The notes below the pieces were generated by a model that ran no database searches, was not told where the DNA came from, and was given only the letters and a program-made list of their open reading frames with translations. 64,000 bases of DNA, from the NCBI GenBank assembly GCA_028818155.1, contig JAPPOH010000002.1, positions 62,001-126,000 on the forward strand. The letters are read 5' to 3'. Source of the DNA: Candidatus Woesearchaeota archaeon. GTDB taxonomy: Archaea; Nanobdellota; Nanobdellia; Woesearchaeales; UBA525. Positions 8,267 to 16,233 of this stretch are shown here, one piece after another (position 1 is the stretch's first letter; each line of letters starts with the position of its first letter). The position numbers and the translations under genes were made by a program.

Positions 8267-8932
8267 ATGAACATCATTGCACAATTAGAAGCAGACATTC
8301 AACACAGACATCTGTCACAACATCAGTTTTATCAGCTCTGGAATGAGGGCAAAGTGAGCAAGGAAGCACTCCAAGAGTACGCAAAAGAATACTTCCAGTT
8401 CGTCCAACTCTTTCCGCGATTAGTAAGCCGAATCCACAGCAACACACCAGACGAAGCGGATCGACTGAAGATCCTCGAGAACCTGAACGAGGAAGAGAAC
8501 CCGGAACTGCCACATACAGAACTCTGGGTCCGATTCGCAGAGGGCATTGGCGTCTCTCGCGAAGACATGTTCAACACGAAACCGCTTCCTGCAACGAAGA
8601 AAATGCTCGCGACGATGCAAGAACTTGCAGACAAGAGCTACCTGGAAGGGTGCGCTGCTGTGCTCGGTTATGAAGGGCAGATCTCAGAGATCGCAATTCT
8701 GAAACAAAAAGGGCTCGAGCAGCATTACGACATTCATGACAAGCGAGCGCTCGAATTCTTCGAAGAACACGGCGAAGTGGACCTTGAACACCAGAAAACC
8801 TGGAAGGAACTCATCGCGAAAAACGCAACAGAAGAGCAGTACCCTGCTATCAGGAACGCAATCAAAACATCATTGGATGCACAGTGGAAACTCCTTGATG
8901 GCATCTATGACGCGTATTGCGAGGCGTGTTAA
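8267..8932 (+). CDS. CADD-like diiron protein (TenA/PqqC fold), candidate pABA synthase
   Basis: 221 residues, matching the CADD branch of the heme-oxygenase-like fold. By position I align the known CADD metal ligands with E76, H83, E136, H168, D172 and H175; all are present, as are Y22, Y38 and K146 at the positions of the tyrosines and lysine implicated in self-sacrificing p-aminobenzoate formation in Chlamydia. The alignment is by eye with a single one-residue gap, so the catalytic role is inference. GTG/ATG choice: ATG 8267 follows GAGGGTGG, a usable ribosome site. A folC gene lies at the far end of the window. Confidence 0.8.
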   Translation: MNIIAQLEADIQHRHLSQHQFYQLWNEGKVSKEALQEYAKEYFQFVQLFPRLVSRIHSNTPDEADRLKILENLNEEENPELPHTELWVRFAEGIGVSREDMFNTKPLPATKKMLATMQELADKSYLEGCAAVLGYEGQISEIAILKQKGLEQHYDIHDKRALEFFEEHGEVDLEHQKTWKELIAKNATEEQYPAIRNAIKTSLDAQWKLLDGIYDAYCEAC

Positions 8933-8983
8933 CTCGAGAGTGATTGCTCAAAGCTTATAAAGAGTGTCCACGAGAACCACTCT

Positions 8984-9544
8984 ATGGATGATCGGTTGCT
9001 CGAATACATCGAGTCGTGCATCGCACAAGGACACAAGAAAGAACATATTAAGGAGCAATTACGAAGTGCTGGGCACGACCCCGCAGTTGTTGAAGCACAC
9101 TTACAGGCTGCACACCACAAGGCCAACCCACGAAAGAAAACAGCCATGTATGCGGTCATCGGCATCGTTGTACTTGTTGGCGTCTGGTTCATGTTCTTTC
9201 GCGGGGAAACATCAGAAGCTGAAGAGCAGAATAAACGATTGCTCGAAGCGAAATTAACAGAAGTGCGTGCACGACACAACCCGATCCAAACGGTACAGCT
9301 CGAGCACGTGCAAGGGACTGTCGATACGGAACTGTACGCGTGCGGCGACTTACAGTGTGTGACTGTGGAAGGCGTCACGCTTGCGCTCAGCGATCCTGGA
9401 TTTACTGTTTCTCCTGGGACGCATATCGAGACGTTCTGTGTGCAGGAAGATGAAACATGTGTCGTGCACCATCCTGCGAAAATTGTTATTGAAGACGATA
9501 TGATCGATACTGTTAGCGAGGAGCTCATCGGGGTGGAAGAGTGA
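8984..9544 (+). CDS. Membrane-anchored protein with UBA-like N-terminus
   Basis: 186 residues. The first 45 form a three-helix unit (LLEYIESCIAQGHKKEHIKE...) resembling the UBA-like segments common in DPANN membrane proteins. One transmembrane helix spans about 54-71, then comes a 115-residue external domain with four cysteines. Its message starts from a TATA at about 8953-8961. The stop overlaps the GTG of the following surface protein by four bases, so the pair is coupled and both products act at the cell envelope. Confidence 0.65.
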   Translation: MDDRLLEYIESCIAQGHKKEHIKEQLRSAGHDPAVVEAHLQAAHHKANPRKKTAMYAVIGIVVLVGVWFMFFRGETSEAEEQNKRLLEAKLTEVRARHNPIQTVQLEHVQGTVDTELYACGDLQCVTVEGVTLALSDPGFTVSPGTHIETFCVQEDETCVVHHPAKIVIEDDMIDTVSEELIGVEE

Positions 9545-11028
9545 GAGTACTCGCGCTGATCGTTCTTCTCGCCCTTGCGAGCACACCATGCACCGCACTC
9601 TTAGCGGGAGAGTTGCAGATCACATACCTGTCAGCAACACCCGACTGTAGCTCGCCACACGAGGGGAACTTCACTGCAGGAGATACCGTGTACTTTTTCC
9701 TTTCGCTGAATAACACTGGTGATGAAGATCTCATTAATGCTCGTCTCCTCGGGCAAGAATGGTATGCGAGCAACTGGGGTATTCGCGGGACACAAACACC
9801 ATGGAGCTATGTGGACTTAGCCATCAACCAGTCAATCGAGTATTGTTTTCCTCTCACAACCATGTCTACCGCACTCCCAGGGCTCTGGCGCGGTCGTATC
9901 AGCTTCAGGCCGTTCACTGCAAGCTGGAACCTCGACTTGGAAGACACGTTCTACAACGTCACGAACGATGCGCAATATGAGGCAGTCACAGTCAGCACGA
10001 ACGCGACAGGAACGCCAACCATTCCACTCAATGAGGAAACAGACTTCAGCTTCACCTTTCACAATCAAAATCCTGACGTGCCGTTCACTGGCCTTGTGCG
10101 CTTTCGCGGGAATGACGGCAACCTCTGTCGCGTGTTCTTCGATGATGACACGAACGAGCGCACCATCACCATCCCTGCAGGTGGACAACATACAGAAGTA
10201 GTGACGACAGATACGTACCCTGAGCCGAAACAGTGCTGGATCAACCCGTTCGTGTACAGTGATAGCACTGGAGAACGGCTCACATTTCAATACTATTCTA
10301 TATACGTGGAAGGGGACTTCTCAAAGTATCGTGTCTACCAATTCTTCACAGATAAATCCGTCTTGAGTCCTGGCGAGCAGGCGACGATCGATGCAGAGGT
10401 ACGGAACATCGGGAGCACCACATGGGACAGTGATTGCTGCGAATACCGGTTCCGTGTCCGCGCACGACCACCGGGTGGCAGCTGGCAGGATATCTATGAT
10501 GAGACACTCCCCGTGCCAAGTGAGCACGCTGTGAGCCAAAACATATGGTACACTGGATCCTTCACCAATACACTGAGCGAAGTTATCTCAGAATACTATG
10601 TCTATTTCTACGCATACCACCAAGGTGAACAAATGAGTTGGCATTACCCGTCGCATGTCTACTACTCTCCGGATAACTTCCCTGACGTTTCAGGAAGTTG
10701 TACGAGTGGCCAGTATACCACGTCGCAAGGTATTGTTCTTCAACAGAACTGCTCAGCAAACGGGAATCAGATTATTTTTGTGCAACCATCGAGCACTGAA
10801 GAATTGTCATCTATTACCGCATCGCAGGGGAGCTTGCAGCTCTGGTGGGAAGGGACCAGTAATGGGAACAGTGGCTACTTCATTCGTGGCTCAACGGACG
10901 CGGAGTACACAATCGAATACTTGCTGTACAAGTCGGTTGAGCTTGATGGTTTCTCGTTTACCGCGGTCGTGGCACTCGTGGCGTTCGTGAGCGTGTCTGT
11001 GCTGCTCGGGCGCCGCGTCGTAGTATGA
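9541..11028 (+). CDS. Secreted surface protein with C-terminal sorting-like tail
   Basis: 495 residues. It has an N-terminal signal peptide (LALIVLLALASTPCTA, residues 4-19), then extracellular beta-rich domains with CARDB-like N-N-T-G-D and R-N-I-G-S-T-T-W stretches typical of archaeal surface proteins. A C-terminal tripartite tail follows: the short motif ELDGFSF, a hydrophobic helix, then RR. That tail resembles PGF-CTERM-type archaeosortase signals, though Pro is absent. The start is GTG 9541, coupled to the gene before it. Its last 71 bases overlap the archaeosortase gene on the other strand. Confidence 0.75.
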   Translation: MRVLALIVLLALASTPCTALLAGELQITYLSATPDCSSPHEGNFTAGDTVYFFLSLNNTGDEDLINARLLGQEWYASNWGIRGTQTPWSYVDLAINQSIEYCFPLTTMSTALPGLWRGRISFRPFTASWNLDLEDTFYNVTNDAQYEAVTVSTNATGTPTIPLNEETDFSFTFHNQNPDVPFTGLVRFRGNDGNLCRVFFDDDTNERTITIPAGGQHTEVVTTDTYPEPKQCWINPFVYSDSTGERLTFQYYSIYVEGDFSKYRVYQFFTDKSVLSPGEQATIDAEVRNIGSTTWDSDCCEYRFRVRARPPGGSWQDIYDETLPVPSEHAVSQNIWYTGSFTNTLSEVISEYYVYFYAYHQGEQMSWHYPSHVYYSPDNFPDVSGSCTSGQYTTSQGIVLQQNCSANGNQIIFVQPSSTEELSSITASQGSLQLWWEGTSNGNSGYFIRGSTDAEYTIEYLLYKSVELDGFSFTAVVALVAFVSVSVLLGRRVVV

Positions 11029-11518
11029 ACAGAACGGTGATCACAAGAAGGACGATGCCTTGCACGTATTCATACGAAACAATATACGCGTGTGTGACCA
11101 CATCGTAGCCGAACTGCTGCGTTAATGGGTAAAAGGAGGTGAGTCGCGCAAGGTTCAAGATAAAAATGCCACCGAGTACATACAGTACTGTTCGTTCTGT
11201 GAAACCAAAGAACACGAAGAGGAGGATCGCGACGAAGAGGACTTGATCCACACCCGTGCAGAGACTTGTGATAAAGACGCGGACGCCATCATAGTTGATG
11301 ACGGTCCCTTCCACAGTGCACGAGACACCTTCTAGATGCTGCAGCGCACAGACACTGTGTGCGAGCATGGCTCCGAGTGGGGCGAGTGAGATGATCTCCA
11401 TGCTGAAGAATGTTGTGAGTAGTTGGAATAGGACAAGTAAGACGAGCAAGAGGACGACTTTCTTGCAGAATTCAGTGCGCGACAATTTCTCCTTCTTGCT
11501 TCTTCGGGTACTGACCAT
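10958..11518 (-). CDS. Archaeosortase/exosortase family transpeptidase
   Basis: 186 residues, multi-pass membrane protein. The catalytic triad pattern of the family can be read: Cys87 in SLCTGVDQ, Arg125 in NLARLTSFY, and His143 in VVTHAY, each at the edge of a hydrophobic helix. These enzymes cut C-terminal sorting tails and attach the protein to a lipid at the outer face. The substrate candidate is the convergent neighbour. It follows the pilin-like gene in an operon (47-base overlap at its start). The basic C-terminal tail is encoded opposite the substrate's transmembrane segment. Subfamily not assigned. Confidence 0.8.
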   Translation of the reverse strand: MVSTRRSKKEKLSRTEFCKKVVLLLVLLVLFQLLTTFFSMEIISLAPLGAMLAHSVCALQHLEGVSCTVEGTVINYDGVRVFITSLCTGVDQVLFVAILLFVFFGFTERTVLYVLGGIFILNLARLTSFYPLTQQFGYDVVTHAYIVSYEYVQGIVLLVITVLFILRRGARAAQTRSRTPRVPRPR

Positions 11519-11912
11519 CGCTAAACATATACGTGATTTCTGGCGTTATTTTTTTGTTGCCTTCTTTTGTTAAGAGGAGGCACCGTTCATCCGTCGAGAT
11601 ATTCGCATCACTCCCCGCTGGGATGAACACCGGAGGGCCAGTGTATGTGCACGTGCCCCCATGCAACTCTACCTCAAAGCCGGTGACGGAAATATCTTTG
11701 TTCATGCCGTTTTGGAGTCTGAGGCTGACCGATTCCTCACCCACGATGACGTCAAAGCAGTGGAAGCCGACGCCCATCTCGCACTTTTCTGGGACGAACT
11801 CTTGGAGGTCGAAAACACCATAGTATGCAAGAGCGCCGAACGCGGCGATGATGACAATGAGTCCCCAGCCGTAGTTGGAAATGAACTCCAGTGCCGCTTG
11901 TCCTCTCACCAT
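11472..11912 (-). CDS. Pilin-like protein (class III signal-type N-terminus)
   Basis: 146 residues. It begins MVRGQAALEFISNYGWGL, the archaeal type IV pilin-like pattern: a short basic leader, then Q-x-A-x-E before a hydrophobic helix (about 11-32). A beta-rich domain with five cysteines follows. The frame is open upstream, but that would run through a tRNA gene; ATG 11912 sits about 20 bases before CTTTATAAA at about 11931-11939 on this strand. Its end overlaps the archaeosortase start by 47 bases. Confidence 0.7.
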   Translation of the reverse strand: MVRGQAALEFISNYGWGLIVIIAAFGALAYYGVFDLQEFVPEKCEMGVGFHCFDVIVGEESVSLRLQNGMNKDISVTGFEVELHGGTCTYTGPPVFIPAGSDANISTDERCLLLTKEGNKKITPEITYMFSDGQYPKKQEGEIVAH

Positions 11913-11947
11913 AGAACGATTAGGGGTGCTTCTCTTTATAAAAGAGA

Positions 11948-12030
11948 CGCCCAGAGCCGGATTTGAACCGACGACTCCCGAAGGAACAAGCTTTCCAAGC
12001 TTGCGCAATACCAGGCTATGCGATCTGGGC
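11948..12030 (-). tRNA. tRNA-Ser(GGA)
   Basis: On the minus strand the acceptor stem is GCCCAGA with TCTGGGC and the discriminator is G. The anticodon loop reads TTGGAAA (anticodon GGA), a long variable arm TTCC-TTCG-GGA follows, and the T loop is TTCAAAT. No intron and no encoded CCA. It shares its general design with the tRNA-Ser at 4101. Confidence 0.93.
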
Positions 12031-12034
12031 AGAC

Positions 12035-12108
12035 TGCGGATGGCCGAGACTTGAACCGGCGACCTCTAGATTATGAGTCTAGCGCTCTACCAACTGAGCT
12101 ACATCCGC
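12035..12108 (-). tRNA. tRNA with CAT anticodon (Met elongator, or Ile2)
   Basis: The acceptor stem is GCGGATG with CATCCGC and the discriminator is A. The D arm is GCTC...GAGC, the anticodon stem-loop is CTAGA-CTCATAA-TCTAG, and the T loop is TTCAAGT. The anticodon CAT fits elongator Met or an AUA-reading Ile tRNA whose C34 is modified; sequence alone does not settle it. It lies five bases from tRNA-Ser(GGA), and the two are probably co-transcribed. Confidence 0.9.
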
Positions 12109-12142
12109 ATGTGGTCGTGCAAACAGGAAGTCCTTTAAAAAT

Positions 12143-12541
12143 CTACTGGCGGAGCTTCTCGTGGACCTTTTTCAGTTCACCCTGGCTACACGCAGTGCCA
12201 TGCCATGATTCCAGTCCATCACGTTCTCGCCTGGGGATGACGTGGAAGTGTGTGTGAAAAATAATCTGTCCTGCCGCCTCGCCATTGTTAATTCCGACGT
12301 TACAGCCTGCTGCGCCAACTTGCTTAACAACATGCTTACTCACCTTTTGTGTGAACTCCAAGAACTCCGTCGCGTGCTCCGTCGAGAAATCGTCGAAACT
12401 CTCACTGTGCTCCTTTGGAATAACGAGCGTGTGCCCTTGTTGTACGGGCGCAATATCTAAAAACGCGAGAAAGTGCTCTGACTCGTCCACTTTCATGCAG
12501 GGGATCTCGCCAGCAACGATTTTGCAAAAGAGGCAGTCCAT
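12143..12541 (-). CDS. HIT family nucleotide hydrolase
   Basis: 132 residues. The histidine triad is seen as FHTHFHVIPR near residue 100, and the N-terminus MDCLFCKIVAGEIP is the Hint-branch signature with a Cys pair. These enzymes hydrolyse nucleoside phosphoramidates and related nucleotides. The frame is open upstream, but family start and spacing favour ATG 12541. Confidence 0.92.
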   Translation of the reverse strand: MDCLFCKIVAGEIPCMKVDESEHFLAFLDIAPVQQGHTLVIPKEHSESFDDFSTEHATEFLEFTQKVSKHVVKQVGAAGCNVGINNGEAAGQIIFHTHFHVIPRRERDGLESWHGTACSQGELKKVHEKLRQ

Positions 12542-12611
12542 GCCGGTGCAGAATGCTGCGTTCTTTAAAAATTTGTGCAACACATAAATACTCTGCGTAC
12601 ACGAAAGCACC

Positions 12612-13238
12612 ATGCAGCTCCCAAAGATCGAGATTGAGTTCAATCCGCAAAACTTACGCGATCCACGAACACTCATATCGACCATCATAGTTGTTCTCCT
12701 TCTCCTCTTCGTTCTCTACCTTCCATTCCAGTATTTTACAGCGGATGGCACGAAAGTTGTGGAACGGGAACGTGTGGTGAAAGGCACAACCACGGTGAAC
12801 GAAACCATCCCGCTCGCCGTTGACTACACGGAATACGTAGAGAATCCTGAGGCGTACGATGAGGAATACGTGGAACTGCACGGCGAAATCTCTTACGCAA
12901 AGCGTGGCGCAGATGGGCGAACGTCATACAGATTAATTGATACAGCAGGGAACGAGCTCAAGGTTGCAAGCTTAACGCGCGAGCAAGAGACCATCTTTCA
13001 AGAACAAGAAGGGTTCTTCGCAGTGACAGGCATCTTCAAGCATCGGGAATCCGGGCTCGTGTATGAGCTCATTCGCATGGACAGAAAGGAGCAGCCTGTC
13101 GAGATCAGAGAGAAGACAGTGCCAACGAAAAAGACAGTGGTTGAGGAAGTCACCGTTCCTGCTCGGGAAGACACCATCATTGGACGTGTACTCGTGTGGA
13201 TCAAAACGTATTGGCTCGTTGATCCGTTAACCGAATAA
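12612..13238 (+). CDS. Membrane-anchored protein, possible OB-like domain
   Basis: 208 residues. There is one transmembrane helix at about 23-42, then an external domain of about 150 residues. The middle segment (EYVELHGEISYAKRG ... YRLIDTAGNELKV) has the strand pattern of a single-chain OB fold. A second weak hydrophobic stretch lies near the C-terminus. No known family assigned. Confidence 0.55.
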   Translation: MQLPKIEIEFNPQNLRDPRTLISTIIVVLLLLFVLYLPFQYFTADGTKVVERERVVKGTTTVNETIPLAVDYTEYVENPEAYDEEYVELHGEISYAKRGADGRTSYRLIDTAGNELKVASLTREQETIFQEQEGFFAVTGIFKHRESGLVYELIRMDRKEQPVEIREKTVPTKKTVVEEVTVPAREDTIIGRVLVWIKTYWLVDPLTE

Positions 13239-13273
13239 GAAACACTTATGAAATACGCCGCACTTCCACACGT

Positions 13274-13519
13274 ATGCGAAGGATAGCAGCTCTACTACTT
13301 CTGTCAGCATGCGCTCAAACGACAGAGCATGCCTTCTTTTGTTGAGTACGCACAAGGTATGGGCGACCAACGAACACGAGTCAGTGTAGGAGAGCACAGT
13401 GTTGTAGCGCCCTGCTGCCAGTTCACAAAGAAGGAAGTACGTACGGCTGCACAGACCCACTCACAGGGGCGCACTATGAACTTGATATTGCATCTTTAGC
13501 ATCAGAGAAGGCAGAGTAG
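13274..13519 (+). pseudogene. Decayed small lipoprotein gene
   Basis: ATG 13274 begins MRRIAALLLLSACAQTTEHA, a good lipoprotein signal with lipobox LSAC. The frame then hits TGA at 13343. A neighbouring frame continues sensibly (FVEYAQGMGDQRTRVSV..., with APCCQF), and the original frame resumes as YGCTDPLTGAHYELDIASL up to TAG 13517-13519. Two compensating indels explain this best; a single in-frame nonsense codon is the alternative, but the middle codons fit the shifted frame better. The stop abuts the tRNA-Ala. Confidence 0.5.
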
Positions 13520-13590
13520 TGGACCCACCGGGAATCGAACCCGGGCCTCATGACTGCCAGCCACGCGTTCTACCATTGAACCATGGGCCC
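13520..13590 (-). tRNA. tRNA-Ala(GGC)
   Basis: On the minus strand the acceptor is GGGCCCA with TGGGTCC, which includes the G3-U70 wobble that identifies alanine tRNA, and the discriminator is A. The D stem is GTTC/GAAC, the anticodon loop is CTGGCAG (anticodon GGC), and the T loop is TTCGATT. No intron, CCA not encoded. Confidence 0.93.
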
Positions 13591-13668
13591 TCTTCAAAAT
13601 GAATATGCCCTCGTCATTTAAACATTCCGCACGATGCATTTTTAAACGAGCTGCGACTTTGTTTTCTT

Positions 13669-15291
13669 ATGGACGATCGCATCAGAGCACACGCACTACA
13701 GAACGCGCTGAAGTACGGGGCCGCAAGAACAGGCAACGTGATTCCCAAGATCATCGGCGAGTTTCCTGACGTCAAGAACGACATGCAAGCAACGAAAGCG
13801 AAAATCGATGCGATCGTTGCAGACGTGAACACATTATCGAAAGAAGACGTCCGAGAGGAACTCGAGAAGCACTTTCCAGAGATGCTCGAAAAAAAACAAC
13901 CAAAGAAACGAGAACTTCCACCACTGCAGAACGCAGAAGATGGGAAGGTCGTTACGCGCTTGCCACCAGAACCGAGCAAGTACAACCATTTAGGACACGC
14001 ATTAACATTCTTGATTAACGCGCACTACGCAAAGAAGTACAATGGGAAGTTAGTCCTACGCTTCGAAGACGCGAATCCTGACAAAGTCAGTCAAGAATTC
14101 GTTGATGAAATGCTCGCCGACATCAAAGAGTACCTCGGCATACATGTTGCTGCTGTGCATTTCGTTTCTGACGACATGGAACAACTCTACACGTACGCAG
14201 AACAACTACTGGAAAAAAAAGTCGCGTACATGTGCTTCTGTCCGAAAGAAGAAATGGGTCCGAAACGCAGAGCAGGGGAAGCGTGTACATGCAGAGAGGA
14301 GCACAAAGACGAATGGGAGAATTTTAAGAACGGAAAATACATGAACGGCGAGTGCGTCCTCCGCTACAAAGGAGACATGCAGCACAAAAACTCCGTCCTG
14401 CGAGACCCTGTCCTCTTCAGAGCAGTACAAACACCACACTTCAAGCAAGGAGAGCAGTACAAGATCTGGCCGCTCTACGATTTCTACTCTGCAATTGAGG
14501 AACACCTCTGCGGCGTCACACACGTTATTCGCAGTAACGAATTCGATATGCGGAAAGAGCTCCAGGAGCAATTACAAGAGCACTTAGGATTACGAAAGCC
14601 AGAAATGATACACTACGGCCGCTTCAACATCAGCGGCGCCACAACCAAAGGTCGAGAGATCCGAGAAAAGATCGAGAGTGGCGAGTATATAGGCTGGGAT
14701 GATCCGAGATTAGTCACCTTACGCGCGCTCAAACGGCGCGGTATCCAAAAAGAAGCGTACGAAACATTAATTCAACACCTTGGCCTCTCCCCATACCCCG
14801 TGAAACTCGATTTCACAATGCTTGCAGCAGAAAACAGAAAATTATTGGATGCAACAACAAACAGATACTCGTTTGTCGCGGATCCTGTTGAGGTGAACAT
14901 CCCTGACGTAGAAGACCACGACGTGACACTCCACTTACACCCTGACAAAAAAGAGGGCGGCAGAGTATTACACTCGAAGGGCGAGTACCTCATCACGAAA
15001 GAGGACTACGAGCAGTCCAAAGGGAAAACCGTTCGGCTCATGCAAGACCTCACGTACAAAGATGGGAAAGTTGTCGAGGCAAAGCACGACATGATTATTC
15101 ATTGGTTGCCACAAGATGGGAACGTTCCCGTGACGGTCATGATGCCGGATGCAACAAAGAAGAAGGGCATGGGCGAACACACGATCAAAAATCTCAGCGT
15201 TGGCGATATCGTGCAGTTCGAGCGCTTCGGGTTCTGCAAGTTAGATGCTGTGACCGATGGCGTCTACGAATTCTGGTTTACGCACGAATAG
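13669..15291 (+). CDS. gltX: Glutamyl-tRNA synthetase, archaeal type
   Basis: Charges tRNA-Glu (and in many archaea tRNA-Gln before amidation). It has 540 residues: an N-terminal archaeal extension, the catalytic domain with the HIGH-equivalent HLGHA near residue 107, and the class signature GWDDPRLVTLRALKRRGI near residues 343-360. The KMSKS-like site just before it reads ATTKGRE rather than the usual SKRK form. The C-terminal half is the eukaryote/archaea-type beta-barrel domain. TATA CATTTTTAAAC at about 13636-13645 makes ATG 13669 nearly leaderless. Confidence 0.95.
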   Translation: MDDRIRAHALQNALKYGAARTGNVIPKIIGEFPDVKNDMQATKAKIDAIVADVNTLSKEDVREELEKHFPEMLEKKQPKKRELPPLQNAEDGKVVTRLPPEPSKYNHLGHALTFLINAHYAKKYNGKLVLRFEDANPDKVSQEFVDEMLADIKEYLGIHVAAVHFVSDDMEQLYTYAEQLLEKKVAYMCFCPKEEMGPKRRAGEACTCREEHKDEWENFKNGKYMNGECVLRYKGDMQHKNSVLRDPVLFRAVQTPHFKQGEQYKIWPLYDFYSAIEEHLCGVTHVIRSNEFDMRKELQEQLQEHLGLRKPEMIHYGRFNISGATTKGREIREKIESGEYIGWDDPRLVTLRALKRRGIQKEAYETLIQHLGLSPYPVKLDFTMLAAENRKLLDATTNRYSFVADPVEVNIPDVEDHDVTLHLHPDKKEGGRVLHSKGEYLITKEDYEQSKGKTVRLMQDLTYKDGKVVEAKHDMIIHWLPQDGNVPVTVMMPDATKKKGMGEHTIKNLSVGDIVQFERFGFCKLDAVTDGVYEFWFTHE

Positions 15292-15294
15292 TTG

Positions 15295-15747
15295 TTACTG
15301 AAGAACTGGTTTGCTGTTGAAGTCGGTTGCAGCCCCTGCATATCCAGGTACAATTTCCCTTACTTGTCCTTCGAAAGGTCTGCTCTCTTTCGCACCTCTT
15401 GCCACCCAATTTGGCACGATCAACCCGTTTTGAAGTTGTGCATAGCCTTGCAGCGTGATCATATGAGGCGTTGCCGTTCCATTTGTAGGGACGTACACCC
15501 TAAAATCAACATCTCTCAAGCATGTGACACCGAGTCGTTCCATCTCTCGTCCTACTGCCCTATTCAAAAAACTGAGTGCCAACCTACCAGGATATAACTC
15601 TGCAAAATAATTGTCAGCGTTCACTGGGCGACACAGCGTGCTGCCTTGCACAATTTCTCCTCCAACATCCTGTTCCAGGTGTCGTAATCCTTGAGACAGC
15701 ACATACTTTTCAGGGAGACGTCGTAATCTTTGCAAGAGAGCACTCAT
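15295..15747 (-). CDS. Hypothetical protein, 150 residues
   Basis: A soluble protein without membrane segments. The N-terminal 30 residues are basic and helical; the rest is mixed, with a P-T-N-G-T-A-T-P loop and a C-terminal GYAGAATDF stretch. Family not recognised. It converges with gltX with three bases between the stops. Confidence 0.5.
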   Translation of the reverse strand: MSALLQRLRRLPEKYVLSQGLRHLEQDVGGEIVQGSTLCRPVNADNYFAELYPGRLALSFLNRAVGREMERLGVTCLRDVDFRVYVPTNGTATPHMITLQGYAQLQNGLIVPNWVARGAKESRPFEGQVREIVPGYAGAATDFNSKPVLQ

Positions 15748-15881
15748 ACATGAAGGATCCGCTGTTTCCTTTTAAACATTTCTCTTAATGACTACCTATA
15801 AGTAAGGAATACACCGCTCTGTGCTTAAGTAACATTTATATAGCGTTCTGCCCCCGACACAAACACTACGAGGTGGCACGT

Positions 15882-16046
15882 ATGTCATTAGTTGTGAAGT
15901 CGAAAATTAAGGAATGCACTGGCGATTTTAACGTCGCGGGAGATTTTGCAAGTGCACTTGACGCAAAAGTACAGAATCTTGTCCGAGAAGCAATGGCACG
16001 AGCTGAGGCGAACGGACGAAGAACACTCATGGCGAAAGATCTGTAA
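15882..16046 (+). CDS. DUF1931 histone-fold-like protein
   Basis: 54 residues: MSLVVKSKIKECTGDFNV..., a D-F-x-x-A-L-D-x-K-V helix, then EAMARAEANGRRTLMAKDL. This is the DUF1931 pattern, a histone-fold-like family common in archaea, often proposed to bind DNA. A TATA TTATATAGC at about 15835-15843 and GGTGG at 15872 precede the ATG. The last 20 bases overlap the convergent small gene. Confidence 0.85.
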   Translation: MSLVVKSKIKECTGDFNVAGDFASALDAKVQNLVREAMARAEANGRRTLMAKDL

Positions 16047-16233
16047 ACCGAATAGCACGTACTTCGTTCTTGAGTTCTTCAAGTTTCTTGTATTTTACTG
16101 CATCATTGTACGCAAGAATTTCTTTGCGCTCAATGGCAAAGAGCATATCATCTTGCTGCTCTGCGAGCGTATCTAAATGATGATGAATCTTCGCGTTCGT
16201 ACACAATGCTGCGAAGAGAGCTGGCTGAATCAT
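16027..16233 (-). CDS. Small hypothetical protein
   Basis: 68 residues, helical, with a His-rich KIHHHLD motif near residue 15 and a charged coiled-coil-like C-terminal half. The start ATG overlaps the stop of the upstream coiled-coil gene (ATGA), so the two are coupled and probably work together. Family unknown. Confidence 0.5.
   Translation of the reverse strand: MIQPALFAALCTNAKIHHHLDTLAEQQDDMLFAIERKEILAYNDAVKYKKLEELKNEVRAIRFTDLSP

Noticed and set aside
13343-13345. TGA read as selenocysteine or pyrrolysine-type recoding
   Set aside because: No selenocysteine-insertion structure seen, TGA ends many other genes here, and frameshift explains the data better.
13227-13460. Minus-strand 77-residue open frame opposite the lipoprotein remnant
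   Set aside because: It has no promoter or ribosome site, its composition is unlike its neighbours (Cys/Leu/Phe-rich), and the plus strand shows better coding sense.
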